Part shown: positions 1 to 8,594 of the stretch, piece after piece
How the letters are laid out: every line of letters begins with the position of its first letter
Position numbering within the stretch: position 1 is the stretch's first letter
Source: Phoronis ovalis
Lineage: Eukaryota; Phoronida; Phoronidae
Length of the DNA: 11,676 nucleotides
Reading direction: 5' to 3'
Assembly (NCBI GenBank): GCA_028565635.1
Contig: JAOXYB010051223.1
Span: 1 to 11,676, forward strand
The notes under the pieces: generated by a model
The model's input: only the letters and a program-made list of their open reading frames with translations
Told to the model about the DNA's origin: nothing
The model's database searches: none
Position numbers and translations under genes: made by a program

Positions 1-938
1 AAATTTATATAGGGATTTAAACTCAATTTTTAACAAAAATGAATTTAAAAATTCAACAAGGGTCTAAACTTAGACTATGTTTATACCTAAATATCCTGGC
101 GTACGCCCGCCCACAATTATTACTACAAGTACATATTAGAGGTAACCGTATTTTCCTGTACCCATCAGTACCCTTAACTTCATATTTAGTAGTACACTCT
201 TGGAATAGGAAATACACATGTACTTTAGCGATAACGCCAGCTAAAATGTCCCAGTGGAAGTATTAAAATAGCATGCTGTTTACATTGTCGGTGTATAATT
301 AATTAGAAAAAAGATAAAGTACAGTGATTAGAAAGCAGTCATATGTGCAAATTAAAACCAAAACTAAAACTATTAATTAAAAAGATGGTAGTCATAGAAT
401 ATTTTCATTGGGGTTTAAAAATTTATAAATCATGACTCAAAGGATACGCCTCTAGAAGATATCTGGTATAAGGACACTACAAAAACATAAGTAATAATTA
501 AATAACATTGCGCGAAATAAATATCTGGTAAGAACTGAAGGTTATTATGTAACCTTGTCCCAGTTAATTTTTCGTGCAGGCATGACCACTAACATTGTTT
601 TGCTATTCCACTGTCCCCTGTAAAAATACCCAATCACAAACGACCAAATGCATACTATTGCCATAGCTTTAAATAATCCTGTCAAATTTTGGTAAATTTC
701 ACTTTGAAAGGTAAAACAATAAAAATGACAGCGCAGAGTTAATTTGATAACTCTGATGCCTGCGTGTGGTTGCATTTAATTGTGTCCTTATGTTATCTAA
801 CGACTCCCTTCAGAATAATATTCTGAAAGGTTATTATTATATGATTAATGGTAAACTTGCTCATATAGTTTTCACTATGTTATTTTAAGAATGCTAAGCA
901 GTACCATACTGGGTACGTAACGTTTGATCATAATATAT
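1..938. other. Non-coding AT-rich stretch
   Basis: No gene is recognisable. A plus-strand frame (39-266) and a minus-strand frame (545-775) point toward each other and end with similar wording after a shared TGGAATAG (201-208; complement at 603-610); see findings. A 9-bp-arm palindrome lies at 809-827. Homology to the dispersed repeat starts only at 939. Confidence 0.6.
809..827. repeat. Short palindrome, 9-bp arms
   Basis: TTCAGAATA and TATTCTGAA are perfect reverse complements around a single central A (818). It could be a cruciform or a dimeric protein-binding site, and could also be chance in AT-rich DNA. Confidence 0.6.
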
Positions 939-1490
939 CCTGGGGGTACATGGGTCAAAGGGTGACGGGGTCCACATGCGCGAACGAAAAATCGTGTGAA
1001 AAGAGATGTTTTTTTACAACTAGGCAGGTAAGCTAGGTTCGTTCCGAGTTAAGGGTATATATTTAGCTAAATATTGGTAAGTAGGGTACCGTTTTTAGAA
1101 TGTAGATCATCTTTCACCATCAGGTGCAGATGCGTATTAAAATGGGTATATTTTTACCATCAAATTCGAAAAATCAAGGTGGCTTAACCAAAGCTGCAAC
1201 ATGTTTACATATCTGTTGATTTTTACTGAGTGAGGTCTACTAAAGGACTATAAAAAGATCACTTTTAAAAGCTGCAATTAGTCTTCCAAAAGGGTCATTT
1301 TTTAGAAGGCCGTATACGCGATTAGGTGGCTTTTTTACACGGCTTTTTTAAAACCTATATTCACGCACGTGGACCCACATATGACCCCGTGCATAATACT
1401 TGTAAAAAAGGGTACCTTTTCGTGTTTATTCATGAACAACAATCTGTATTTACCTCACACCCCTACCAACATTTTCGACAATACCCCCGG
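939..1490 (+). mobile_element. Dispersed repeat, apparently full-length copy 1 (non-autonomous, short inverted ends)
   Basis: This segment shares its first ~200 bp with 11491-11676, including identical blocks of 26 bp (969-994) and 29 bp (1049-1077) at nearly the same spacing (80 against 79 bp). Homology begins abruptly at 939, which suggests an element end. The left end CTGGGGGTA (940-948) is matched in inverted form by TACCCCCGG (1482-1490), 8 of 9 bases. An inner inverted pair, 968-984 against 1360-1376, matches at 15 of 17 positions. The interior carries recurring GGGT or GGTGGC motifs followed by T-runs (near 1053, 1084, 1144, 1178, 1292, 1325, 1410). It encodes nothing recognisable and I see no clear target-site duplication. 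Likely a short non-autonomous DNA element, or a decayed piece of a larger one; the exact 3' end is uncertain. Confidence 0.7.
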
Positions 1491-2289
1491 CAATTACCTT
1501 CCTCGCCCCCTCCCCCGTGTTAAAACACGTAAACAAATATGTTACTACGTAATATATATTCTAAATTAATCAGTGTGTTTGTAGTATAAACCAGATGTAT
1601 GTTTACTGGCCTTTTTTATTGCAATAGTTTCTATTTTTGAAAGAGTACATAGAAATATTTGGTAACTTCCAGATATATCAATATCGATATACCAGTTGTA
1701 CGTCAGAATTCCTCATATGGCATTATACTATTTAAAATATCATTGGTTTCTTGTAACCGGCAGGCACCCCGCATGTGTCAACATTGTGATGATCGATAGT
1801 CACGTTCTAACTTGAACGATAGATATTCTTGAACGAATATATACGACCACCAGTGGGCTTGCTAACCAAGACAATATTGGCACGACCAAATTGTTTTTCA
1901 CGATTAATATTGCTTTGTCCAAAGGTTGCCTAATTTTCAGAGAATGAAATATTTGTTAGTTTTATGTCTAATTGCTTTTTACCCATTAAATAGCTAAGTT
2001 AGATAGTCCCCCGGGATAGTCCACACATGGTTTGTGCTTTATTAATTTCTAAGTTTGAAAGTTATAGCATTTCTGTGAAGTTCAAACTTTATTCCAACTG
2101 AACATCAATTGTGATGAATGCCAAAATGTTTGAATTGGCTATGATAGTTTAACCTGTTACGACATGGTTATCATAGTTGAAACATATAACAAGCTGGACA
2201 CTCTACTCATTTGATCTCTTCGATCTCTCCGTTAATTTGTTCGTTCTTTTCAGTTACTCAGTCAACCTCAATCAGGCGCTACCACAAAG
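1491..2289. other. Non-coding stretch between dispersed repeat and degenerate array
   Basis: A C-rich run (1499-1517) is followed by a small inverted repeat, cgtgttaaaacacg (1516-1529), just after the element end; these could belong to the element. The rest is AT-rich with no recognisable gene, RNA gene or repeat. Confidence 0.55.
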
Positions 2290-2745
2290 TCTGTCACAAC
2301 AGTTGGTATTTAATCAGGATACAAAAATGTCGTCACCGTTACCAAACTACCAAATTCAATGAGCTAACTTGGGTAAAAAAACCTGACCCAGTGGTAAAAA
2401 AAAGGTCTCCAAAATATACTGTGTGGAAAATGAAAAAAACAGAAAAGTTTGTGGTCGTAAATAATTCACCTAAAAATATACTCTGTTGTAAATTGACTTG
2501 TAAATTTTACCCTCTGTGGTTGATAAGTCTGTCAAAATGTACGGACTTTAATTTTTCATACCTGTTGCAAATGCGTTTTTCAAGAAATACCAACCTGTGC
2601 TAAATGAATGTTGTTTTAAAAATATATCCTGTGGTACAGGTCCAACAAGTAAAGTATACCCTGTGGTTAATAAGGCTGTTCGAATCATGAAAAACAAACC
2701 GTGTGGTAAATGCAGGACCTGCTTTAAATGTCAGTACCCTCTAGG
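2290..2745 (+). repeat. Degenerate tandem array, ~32-bp period, core near 'taccctGTGGTtaat'
   Basis: A core like tatacCCTGTGGTtaaat recurs with GTGG or a one-base variant at 2391, 2423, 2451, 2485, 2516, 2564, 2597, 2631, 2663 and 2703. Most spacings are 28-34 bp, with one gap of 48 and one of 40. Weaker copies extend upstream to about 2300. Units are too diverged to align over their full length, and the period is not a multiple of three. This looks like an old minisatellite rather than a gene. A 130-codon frame through it (2211-2603) has no early ATG. Confidence 0.5.
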
Positions 2746-2749
2746 GAGC

Positions 2750-2841
2750 TAACACATTGTTGCATTTTCTATACTCTCTCTATCGTTGACGTTTCCGTTA
2801 AGGTGTCTTTTACTTTGTGTACGATGCAACTTAACGTGTTA
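2750..2841. repeat. Imperfect inverted repeat next to the degenerate array
   Basis: taacacattgttgcat (2750-2765) pairs with atgcaacttaacgtgtta (2824-2841) through two perfect blocks, taacac/gtgtta and ttgcat/atgcaa, with mismatches and a two-base bulge between them. The loop is 58 nt. It sits at the right edge of the ~32-bp array and may mark the end of a larger element, or be chance. Confidence 0.35.
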
Positions 2842-3830
2842 TATCGTTTATGGTTAATATGTGTCTGTTGTTGTTTTTAAAGAAAACATGTGCCGCAATC
2901 GATATACTGTTTCGCATAAATTTATTTTGAAAACGGACGTTACAAGTACACTTAGTTATTTGGTTAGTTAGCAAAACGAAAATTAAAATCTACAATATAA
3001 AGCGCCTGATAAACTAGCTGACAAACACTTTTTAAAACCAAGAAAAAAATCTTATTACATTGGAAGTATATTGTTATTTCTGCCCTATGAACATATAAAT
3101 CAATTCACGCCTGTTAACATGTATATTAGTTTTATTACATTAAATCGACATAATTTAAGTGTTTTTCATCTAAAGTTGCTCACAACTAACTAAACATTAA
3201 TAAAGACAACGTTGGTTCAAATTGAAATGGTTATCTAATACGACATTGCCAACGATCTATCACATTTTAATGTAACTGCTTACGTGGAAACATCATTTGC
3301 TTTATTAACATCGAATATTTTTTCCGTGATGGTTTACAGAGTACGAAATATCTTTTAATTTAAAGCGTCTATCTTTCCGGTTCTATAATCATTTCAGTAT
3401 ATTAAAACCTGCTTATCTTACTTCCCGGTGGCCAGCCAGGATTGAGCCTTTTACATGTACGAACAGTTTTCCTCGACAACTCAAAACACTTTTATTTAAG
3501 GGATCATCATTTACATATACATGTAGAATTGTAAATGTATATAACTTCCAGCTTTACAACAAAGGACTTAAAATGAAATATAAAACAAACTTCTGTAGAT
3601 AACTGAATAATATGGAGACGTAAGATTTACTAATATCATATATCACGAAAAACAGCAATGATTTACTCGCGCGCACTAAAATGTAAGTAATTAATGCCGG
3701 TGCAAAACAAATAACTTATTTATAGCGTAAAACAGTGTTTTTTTAAATTAAAATATATCCCTGTTTACCAGATAGATTGTTTGTAAGACAATTCTGCTTA
3801 ATAGTCAGTGTTTAGTTTATTTGTGTTTGT
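2842..3830. other. Non-coding AT-rich stretch
   Basis: No frame of interest, tRNA-like B box or repeat was seen. A weak inverted pair of tacatatacat-like sequence lies near 3511-3542. The last ~25 bp before the minisatellite are T/G-rich and end in acag, resembling a splice acceptor. Confidence 0.55.
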
Positions 3831-3986
3831 ACAGATACAGAGCTGTTGTTATATTGCAATCAGACAGATACAGAGCTGTTGTCATATTGCAATCAGACAG
3901 ATAACAATCAGACAGATACAGAGCTGTTGTCATATTGCAATCAGACAGATACAGAGCTGTTGTTATATTGCAATCAGACAGATACA
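3831..3986 (+). repeat. 33-bp minisatellite, four full units plus one 15-bp deleted unit
   Basis: Units lie at 3834-3866, 3867-3899, 3915-3947 and 3948-3980, with a short unit at 3900-3914 that has lost 18 bp internally. Full units are identical except for one T/C site: units 1 and 4 have ttgttatatt, units 2 and 3 have ttgtcatatt, giving the order A-B-short-B-A. Because 33 and 15 are multiples of three, two reading frames stay open across the array, but no flanking sequence looks coding. Each unit holds ATTGCAAT. The array starts directly after a T/G-rich stretch ending in acag. Confidence 0.97.
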
Positions 3987-6597
3987 TTTTCTGCCAACGA
4001 TAATTTCTTGATGTTACGTAATAACTTTTATTAAATTAAAAATGATCAAATTGTGTATAAAGCTGGTATTAATAGAATTAAATCAACTGCTAACAGAAAT
4101 GCAATATGTATACTCCTCTAATGTAACTTTATTAGTATATAGCTAGCTTTCCTCAAGATCTCCACAATTAAAAGAGGAAAAGGAACGTCTTGGAATTGCG
4201 GGATTATGTAATTAGTTTTAAAAAGTTAGGCAATGCATTCTCCTATAGCCTGTTTCTACATTTAGCTGATTCCCATTTATCCGTTTAAGCAAAAATTAGT
4301 TTTTAGCAGAATGTCAGTTGTTGTAACAAAAAATCATTATTGTTTTCCACAAAAGGATCTTGAAAAAAAATTATACAAATGATTATAAATTAAAGATAAT
4401 ATTTAAAGCACAGGAGAGGTTTTTGTCTGTAAAAAGCAATCATATATAGCATAACATAAACAGTGTATGTGCCATTTAAGAATTGTTTATAGAATAATAT
4501 TTAGAGATGTGAGAAATCCTACCAAGAATAGCCAAATAATAAGTTATCATCACGTACATAATGTATGTTTCTGTAAAGTTTCCAGTTATAAGGCCATTAC
4601 TTATATGGGAACCATAAGCTTCATTAAACCAAGGATATTAAATAGGCGTTCCTAAAGTTTAATGTAGCTTTTATTTGCGTGATCAAACGAAAACCAAGTT
4701 TTTTTACAATATAGCTTTAATTAATGTTATAATTGATTACAGTCACTTTTCTCTGAAATATATATTGGTATTTAAATGTGTTTCCAAAAGCAAATCCCAA
4801 TTTCTGAATACAATTCCTTATAATGGGGTTCATATTTTAAAATAGTTTCCTACCTAAGTGCCTAAGTTCCTAATACTTAAAAGAGATCGTTAATACTGGA
4901 ACTTTCTGCAAGCGCATTTCTTTAACAGTAATTTTTTGCTTTGTTTAGCATTTTTATCGTTGCAGTGTCAAACGCGTCGTTGCTGTATATACAAAATTAT
5001 TTCCTGAAACCTGTTGTTCCCTTATAAAGCTTCACCAATTTAAAGCGACATGCACATTAGTTGTAACAAGTTATTCGCGAGAATGAAAAACAACTAGTGG
5101 CTTTAACACGAGCTTTAACATATACACACAATTCGAAAATCCGCTTACTTACAAATCTTCTCTTTATCCTACTTAATTTTATCCAAAAATCCCATTTAAG
5201 ATACTGAATAGGCACAAAGGAAAACTACGAAATCGTTTTGCGTAATAATATTTTCTATACATGAGTCTATGTAGTAAGCGCCTTGGGTTTTACAGAATGT
5301 CGAAATTTAAAATTCATTATCGATGTTGGTCTAGTTAAAAAAAACACGATGAAATGTGTTATTTATAATGACCGTAATATGTAATGTTGAAACATTCTCT
5401 CAGGCGGCGACTAGACGGTTAACAAAGCACAACTTTCTCAATACATTGAATTGCTAATGTTTTTCGTATTTTAAAAGTTGGCTGCTGCCAAAAAGAAAAA
5501 AACGCGCTTCTAACTTCCCGAAACATCATCTTTTATTAAAAATTAATCGCCATTTCGTAGTGTATAGACGAAGATAAAAGCTTAATCGATATGACTCCAA
5601 ATAGTATCTAGTCATATAAAGATAATTAGTAAATTAGATTATTCATTAAATAACTTGTCATATCTATATTCATTCTATAAATATATACCTTTATGTCCAA
5701 TATGATACTTATTATCATGCGAGTTAAGTCAGTAAGCAGATGGGCGGTCCAAATAATTAATCTAAACATCATAGTCAATTTATAAATATAATAAATCATT
5801 ACATACTCATTGAGGTTCGTATAATAAAATATCTTTATTTGTAAATACCATACTAGTAGGAGATAATATAATGATTGCCCAGGCTTTGTACTGTCGATGT
5901 ATTGTAAATGCGTGTTTGTTATCCATTGAATTGGTTGAATGTAACGATCGAAAGGGATAATTTTGTTCCTTTTAATTTTATACTTCAAATTCCGAGTTTG
6001 AAATAAAGGATTATGTAATACAACTTGCTCAATCCAGCTATATTGCATTCCTGATAATTAATATAGCATGAATCTTGATCTTCAATAATTAGTTAGCATT
6101 CACACGTCCTAGTTTTACTATAATTACTAAAATTGAATTTTTCTTCAAAAATTATAACATAACAATAATGTGTTATATATATACCGAAATGGGTTAGCAA
6201 CGGCATCTTGAGGAAACGGTCACTGATTTTAAATTCCATTAAGACGTGACATAACAGTCAGAATGACACGCTGCATCAAAATTATTACATATAAAACAAT
6301 ATAATAAATCAACAATCAAAGATGTGTGGCCAGTAATAAAAAGTACTATTAAATAACGAAATCACATAGATCTAGAAAAATTATCTTATATCCAATGGCA
6401 ATTATATGGCGGAAAGTCCCCACTAGCCATTATTTAGCAACTTTGTTTGGAAGATAATTGAATTAGAAATTATACACATAACGGCGACGTTTCAGTACAT
6501 CTCTTGCAATCAATGTCGGTGTGTGAGGAATGTCCACGGGAACGTCAAATTTCGGTAAATGTAAAAAAAGGAAAAAAATGCACAGCCTCCGAGATAC
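3987..6597. other. Presumed receptor intron, otherwise featureless
   Basis: On the minus strand this lies downstream of the receptor splice donor, so it should be intron if the gene is intact. I found no exon continuing from the split cysteine codon with TM3 wording. It holds the doubtful 140-codon frame (5626-6048). A less AT-rich patch lies at about 6480-6560. Nothing else is recognisable. Confidence 0.5.
5626..6048 (-). CDS. Hypothetical 140-codon ORF, probably not a gene
   Basis: An ATG-started open frame of 140 codons lies in AT-rich DNA downstream of the receptor's splice donor, on the same strand. I recognise no family in its product. It is rich in Ile, Leu, Tyr and Asn, as expected from translating AT-rich sequence, and has some hydrophobic runs but no ordered domain. 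It lacks any TM3 wording of a class A receptor, such as a DRY or ERY motif, so it is not the missing second receptor exon. At roughly two-thirds A+T, a chance frame this long is uncommon but not extraordinary over both strands of 11.7 kb. Confidence 0.1.
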   Translation of the reverse strand: MQYSWIEQVVLHNPLFQTRNLKYKIKRNKIIPFDRYIQPIQWITNTHLQYIDSTKPGQSLYYLLLVWYLQIKIFYYTNLNEYVMIYYIYKLTMMFRLIIWTAHLLTDLTRMIISIILDIKVYIYRMNIDMTSYLMNNLIY

Positions 6598-6649
6598 ATG
6601 TAAACTAGGATATATAAAACTTAGAGTTTTATATATCCTAGATGTAAAC
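6598..6649. repeat. Perfect hairpin with flanking 8-bp direct repeats in the receptor intron
   Basis: Arms 6605-6621 and 6625-6641 are perfect 17-bp reverse complements (ctaggatatataaaact against agttttatatatcctag) around a 3-nt loop. The direct repeat atgtaaac flanks it at 6598-6605 and 6642-6649, and cgagat recurs outside it at 6590-6595 and 6649-6654. The unit could be a tiny inserted palindrome with a target-site duplication, or an intronic RNA stem. In the receptor pre-mRNA it starts about 40 nt after the splice donor. Confidence 0.85.
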
Positions 6650-6675
6650 GAGATTGCTAGATGAAAACTACTCAT

Positions 6676-6681
6676 ACTTAC
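6676..6681 (-). other. 5' splice donor (GTAAGT) of the receptor exon
   Basis: Read on the minus strand, the exon ends ...GGGTTGT|GTAAGTATG, a full GTAAGT donor. Cutting here leaves 160 codons plus one base, so the intron is phase 1 and splits the TGY codon of the conserved TM3-entry cysteine. Without splicing, the frame adds only Lys-Tyr-Glu and meets a TAG, so an intron-retained transcript would encode a two-helix product. Confidence 0.85.
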
Positions 6682-7162
6682 ACAACCCTTCTCCTAGGTG
6701 CCACACGTCTTTTCCATAAAATTCTACAGCTCCGGCTGGCATACATATTAATACAACCAACACGTCTGCTATGCTTAAATTCAACAAAAATAAATTTGTT
6801 GAATTTCTCATATCACGATTTTTGCAAACAACAAATATCACAAGAACATTGCCTCCTAATCCAATGATGAAAATCAGAATATAGAATAGTGTTACAGTTA
6901 CGAACATGTATAGCGGAGGTGCATATACTGGTCCCTCCGGGATAAGCAAGCCTGTTGCCATTGTGCAATTTTCTGTGCAATTTATTATCAAATCTTTTAT
7001 AGTTTCGACCTGAGTAAAAGTCTCTTCCGATAGTATGTATGCATCTTCTTCATATTTTAAAAGATCTTCAGACGCTAAACCATAGGTTAACGAGTTCTCA
7101 GAGTTATCGTCTGAAACGTCTGCCTTGGCTGCCAAGGTAAAATTGGAATGAAGTAATGACAT
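6682..7162 (-). CDS. First coding exon of a class A (rhodopsin-like) neuropeptide GPCR, ETH/TRH-receptor-like
   Basis: The exon encodes the extracellular N-terminus, TM1, TM2 and the first extracellular loop of a plasma-membrane G-protein-coupled receptor. Counting from the ATG at 7162, residues 1-84 form an acidic N-terminal tail with three N-glycosylation sequons (N7, N61, N65). TM1 spans about 85-113 and contains the GN pair (N105, position 1.50). The intracellular loop reads MRNSTN (118-123). TM2 spans about 121-148 with LNLSIAD and D133 (2.50). The WHLG motif (154-157) lies in the first extracellular loop. The exon then ends inside the codon for the conserved TM3-entry cysteine (C161), a phase 1 donor. 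The MRNSTN..LxNLSIAD..CMP wording resembles, from memory, insect ecdysis-triggering-hormone receptors and TRH-type relatives; other peptide receptors remain possible and the ligand is unknown. The first in-frame ATG was chosen: an in-frame TGA lies at 7190-7192, and A is at -3. There is no obvious signal peptide. TM3-TM7 must come from exons not seen here. Confidence 0.9.
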
Positions 7163-7170
7163 AATGGTCG

Positions 7171-7185
7171 TCAAATTATATACAT
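7171..7185 (-). promoter_or_regulatory. Four-codon upstream ORF in the receptor 5' leader
   Basis: An ATG at 7185 opens a Met-Tyr-Ile-Ile ORF that stops at TGA 7173-7171, out of frame with the receptor and eight bases before its ATG. Such minimal uORFs can lower or condition translation of the main frame. It matters only if the transcript start, or the start of the leader exon, lies upstream of 7185, which the sequence alone does not show. Confidence 0.35.
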
Positions 7186-7213
7186 AATTTCAACAAATGA
7201 GAAGTGTTTATAT

Positions 7214-7234
7214 CTGGTGGCAGTAAATAGACAC
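7214..7234 (-). other. Possible 3' splice acceptor in front of the receptor exon
   Basis: On the minus strand this reads as a pyrimidine-leaning stretch ending GCCACCAG at 7214. If used, the exon would begin at 7213 and carry about 51 nt of leader before the ATG, including the uORF. The receptor would then have an upstream non-coding exon. The pyrimidine tract is only moderate and many such sites occur by chance, so this is a candidate only. Confidence 0.2.
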
Positions 7235-7501
7235 GTAAAAGCTTTAAAGTGTATAACACAGATTTTGAGTTAGGTAATATGCTTAATCAGATAAATTCCA
7301 CTAAATCACCGTGATACATGTAGCTTAAGGGCAATACACTTCCAAACAGCGTTCCTCTTTCATTAATTATACGTTGCTAATCTCAAATAAGCCCTTCTAA
7401 ATACATCAGCTATATCTTTTAAGTACCTGTCGTGAAGTGTTCGCTCCCTTTGTAATTAATAGGTTACACTTCAAACGCAGTTTCTTGTTAAAATTTGATA
7501 C

Positions 7502-7530
7502 TTGCTTTACGGTCTTTTACGGTCAAGCAA
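7502..7530. repeat. Duplicated tttacggtc inside a 6-bp inverted repeat
   Basis: tttacggtc occurs at 7506-7514 and again at 7516-7524. The pair is enclosed by ttgctt (7502-7507) and its reverse complement aagcaa (7525-7530). It lies about 350 bp upstream of the receptor ATG on the receptor strand, so a binding-site pair is possible, but nothing shows this. Confidence 0.5.
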
Positions 7531-8468
7531 AATGATATAGAAGTTTTGATAGTAGGATGTCGGTTCTAAGTAATTTACGATTATTTTTCCCAGTCTTAGC
7601 TTGTATGAATATCGAAATAGATTTAGTCTATTAATATGATTTATACTGGTATGAGCACTTTCCTTTAACATTCGCAAACTTACTGTAATATACAGTGACC
7701 CCTTTTTATAGGCGCGGCAATTATGCTCAGTCTTAGCAAAACTGGTGTATTTCTCACAATTTATGTACTCGAAACGTTTCTTTCTGTCATGTAGTTCTTC
7801 TTTACCAATTCATTTTACGAATACGAAACAATGTCCATCTGCTCTGGAAGTCTAGCCAGATTAATAGAATTTACAAAAATACGGTAGCATTATATACCCA
7901 ATCTGCCAAATTGGCTATAAAATTGTTTTGGCAAAAGCTAATCATAAGAGACGCATGTTTTGAGTTAAAAGGATTAGTTAGTGTATTCAAACTCCCAAAT
8001 GAAATAATCTCTATTCTTAATAATCGAATAATTAGACTGATCAATCTCTTTACTTCATCATCGCGTAGTGTATATATAATAAACCAGTGCGTACTCCGTG
8101 CGTACTATTTTAGCAATCACCTTGGTAGCTGCAGAAATATTCATATTGGACCTGTTTGATAACACAAACACGAACCAAGCTAAACTTTATTTAGATACTG
8201 TAAAATTAGTTTCATTAGTTTTATTTTATTTTTTGTAGATTTTGTCACTTTTATTTAGACAGGGTCCAGTCCCAGTAATAAGCCACGATTATGTACGATA
8301 AGTACTATTTAAAAGGTATTGAAGCAAAATTAAAAGTCTGATGTTAACATACATTTGTGTTCTACAGTTCTTTTCTACTTATCATCTGGATTTGTCAAAA
8401 GTGGGATGAAGTCAATCCTAAGTAGACTAAGTAGTCCCCCATCGCCAGAAAATGAAATACACATAATT

Positions 8469-8489
8469 TTATAACGAGAAACGTTATAA
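8469..8489. repeat. Short hairpin, 8-bp arms
   Basis: TTATAACG (8469-8476) and CGTTATAA (8482-8489) are perfect reverse complements around the loop agaaa. No neighbouring gene end is visible, so no role is assigned. Confidence 0.6.
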
Positions 8490-8594
8490 TGTACCTTTAT
8501 CACCCATATATACTCAATAGAACTGATGTAACAATACGAGCTGTACCCGATCTATTTAGTCTCAAAATGCTTTTCACCACCACAAATAGAATGT

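Noticed and set aside
2211-2603. Plus-strand 130-codon frame
   Set aside because: It begins at TTG, has no early ATG, and runs through the degenerate ~32-bp array. The product is unrecognisable.
2671-2690. tRNA B-box-like gttcgaatc
   Set aside because: There is no matching A box, acceptor stem or anticodon arm at the right distance, and it lies in the degenerate array.
3831-3986. CRISPR array
   Set aside because: The 33-bp units are head-to-tail with no unique spacers, and the context is an animal genome.
3808-4034. Repeat-peptide gene encoding Cys-containing 11-residue repeats
   Set aside because: Two frames are open simply because the unit is 33 bp. There is no signal peptide, conserved flank or other coding support.
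5271-5295. SINE-tail-like aagcgccttggg
   Set aside because: It resembles tails of some animal SINEs, but no promoter boxes, tail repeat or second copy is present in the window.
6463-6675. Minus-strand 70-codon frame immediately after the splice donor
   Set aside because: It opens at the ATG inside the donor region and reads through the hairpin. Its product has no family wording, and the canonical donor places it in the intron.
7163-7174. Receptor start at 7174, giving four extra residues
   Set aside because: The codon at 7174-7172 is TTG, not ATG. In a eukaryotic gene the first in-frame ATG after the upstream TGA is at 7162.
7911-8159. Plus-strand 82-codon frame upstream of the receptor
   Set aside because: No family wording and no splice or promoter context. 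It reads as a chance frame.
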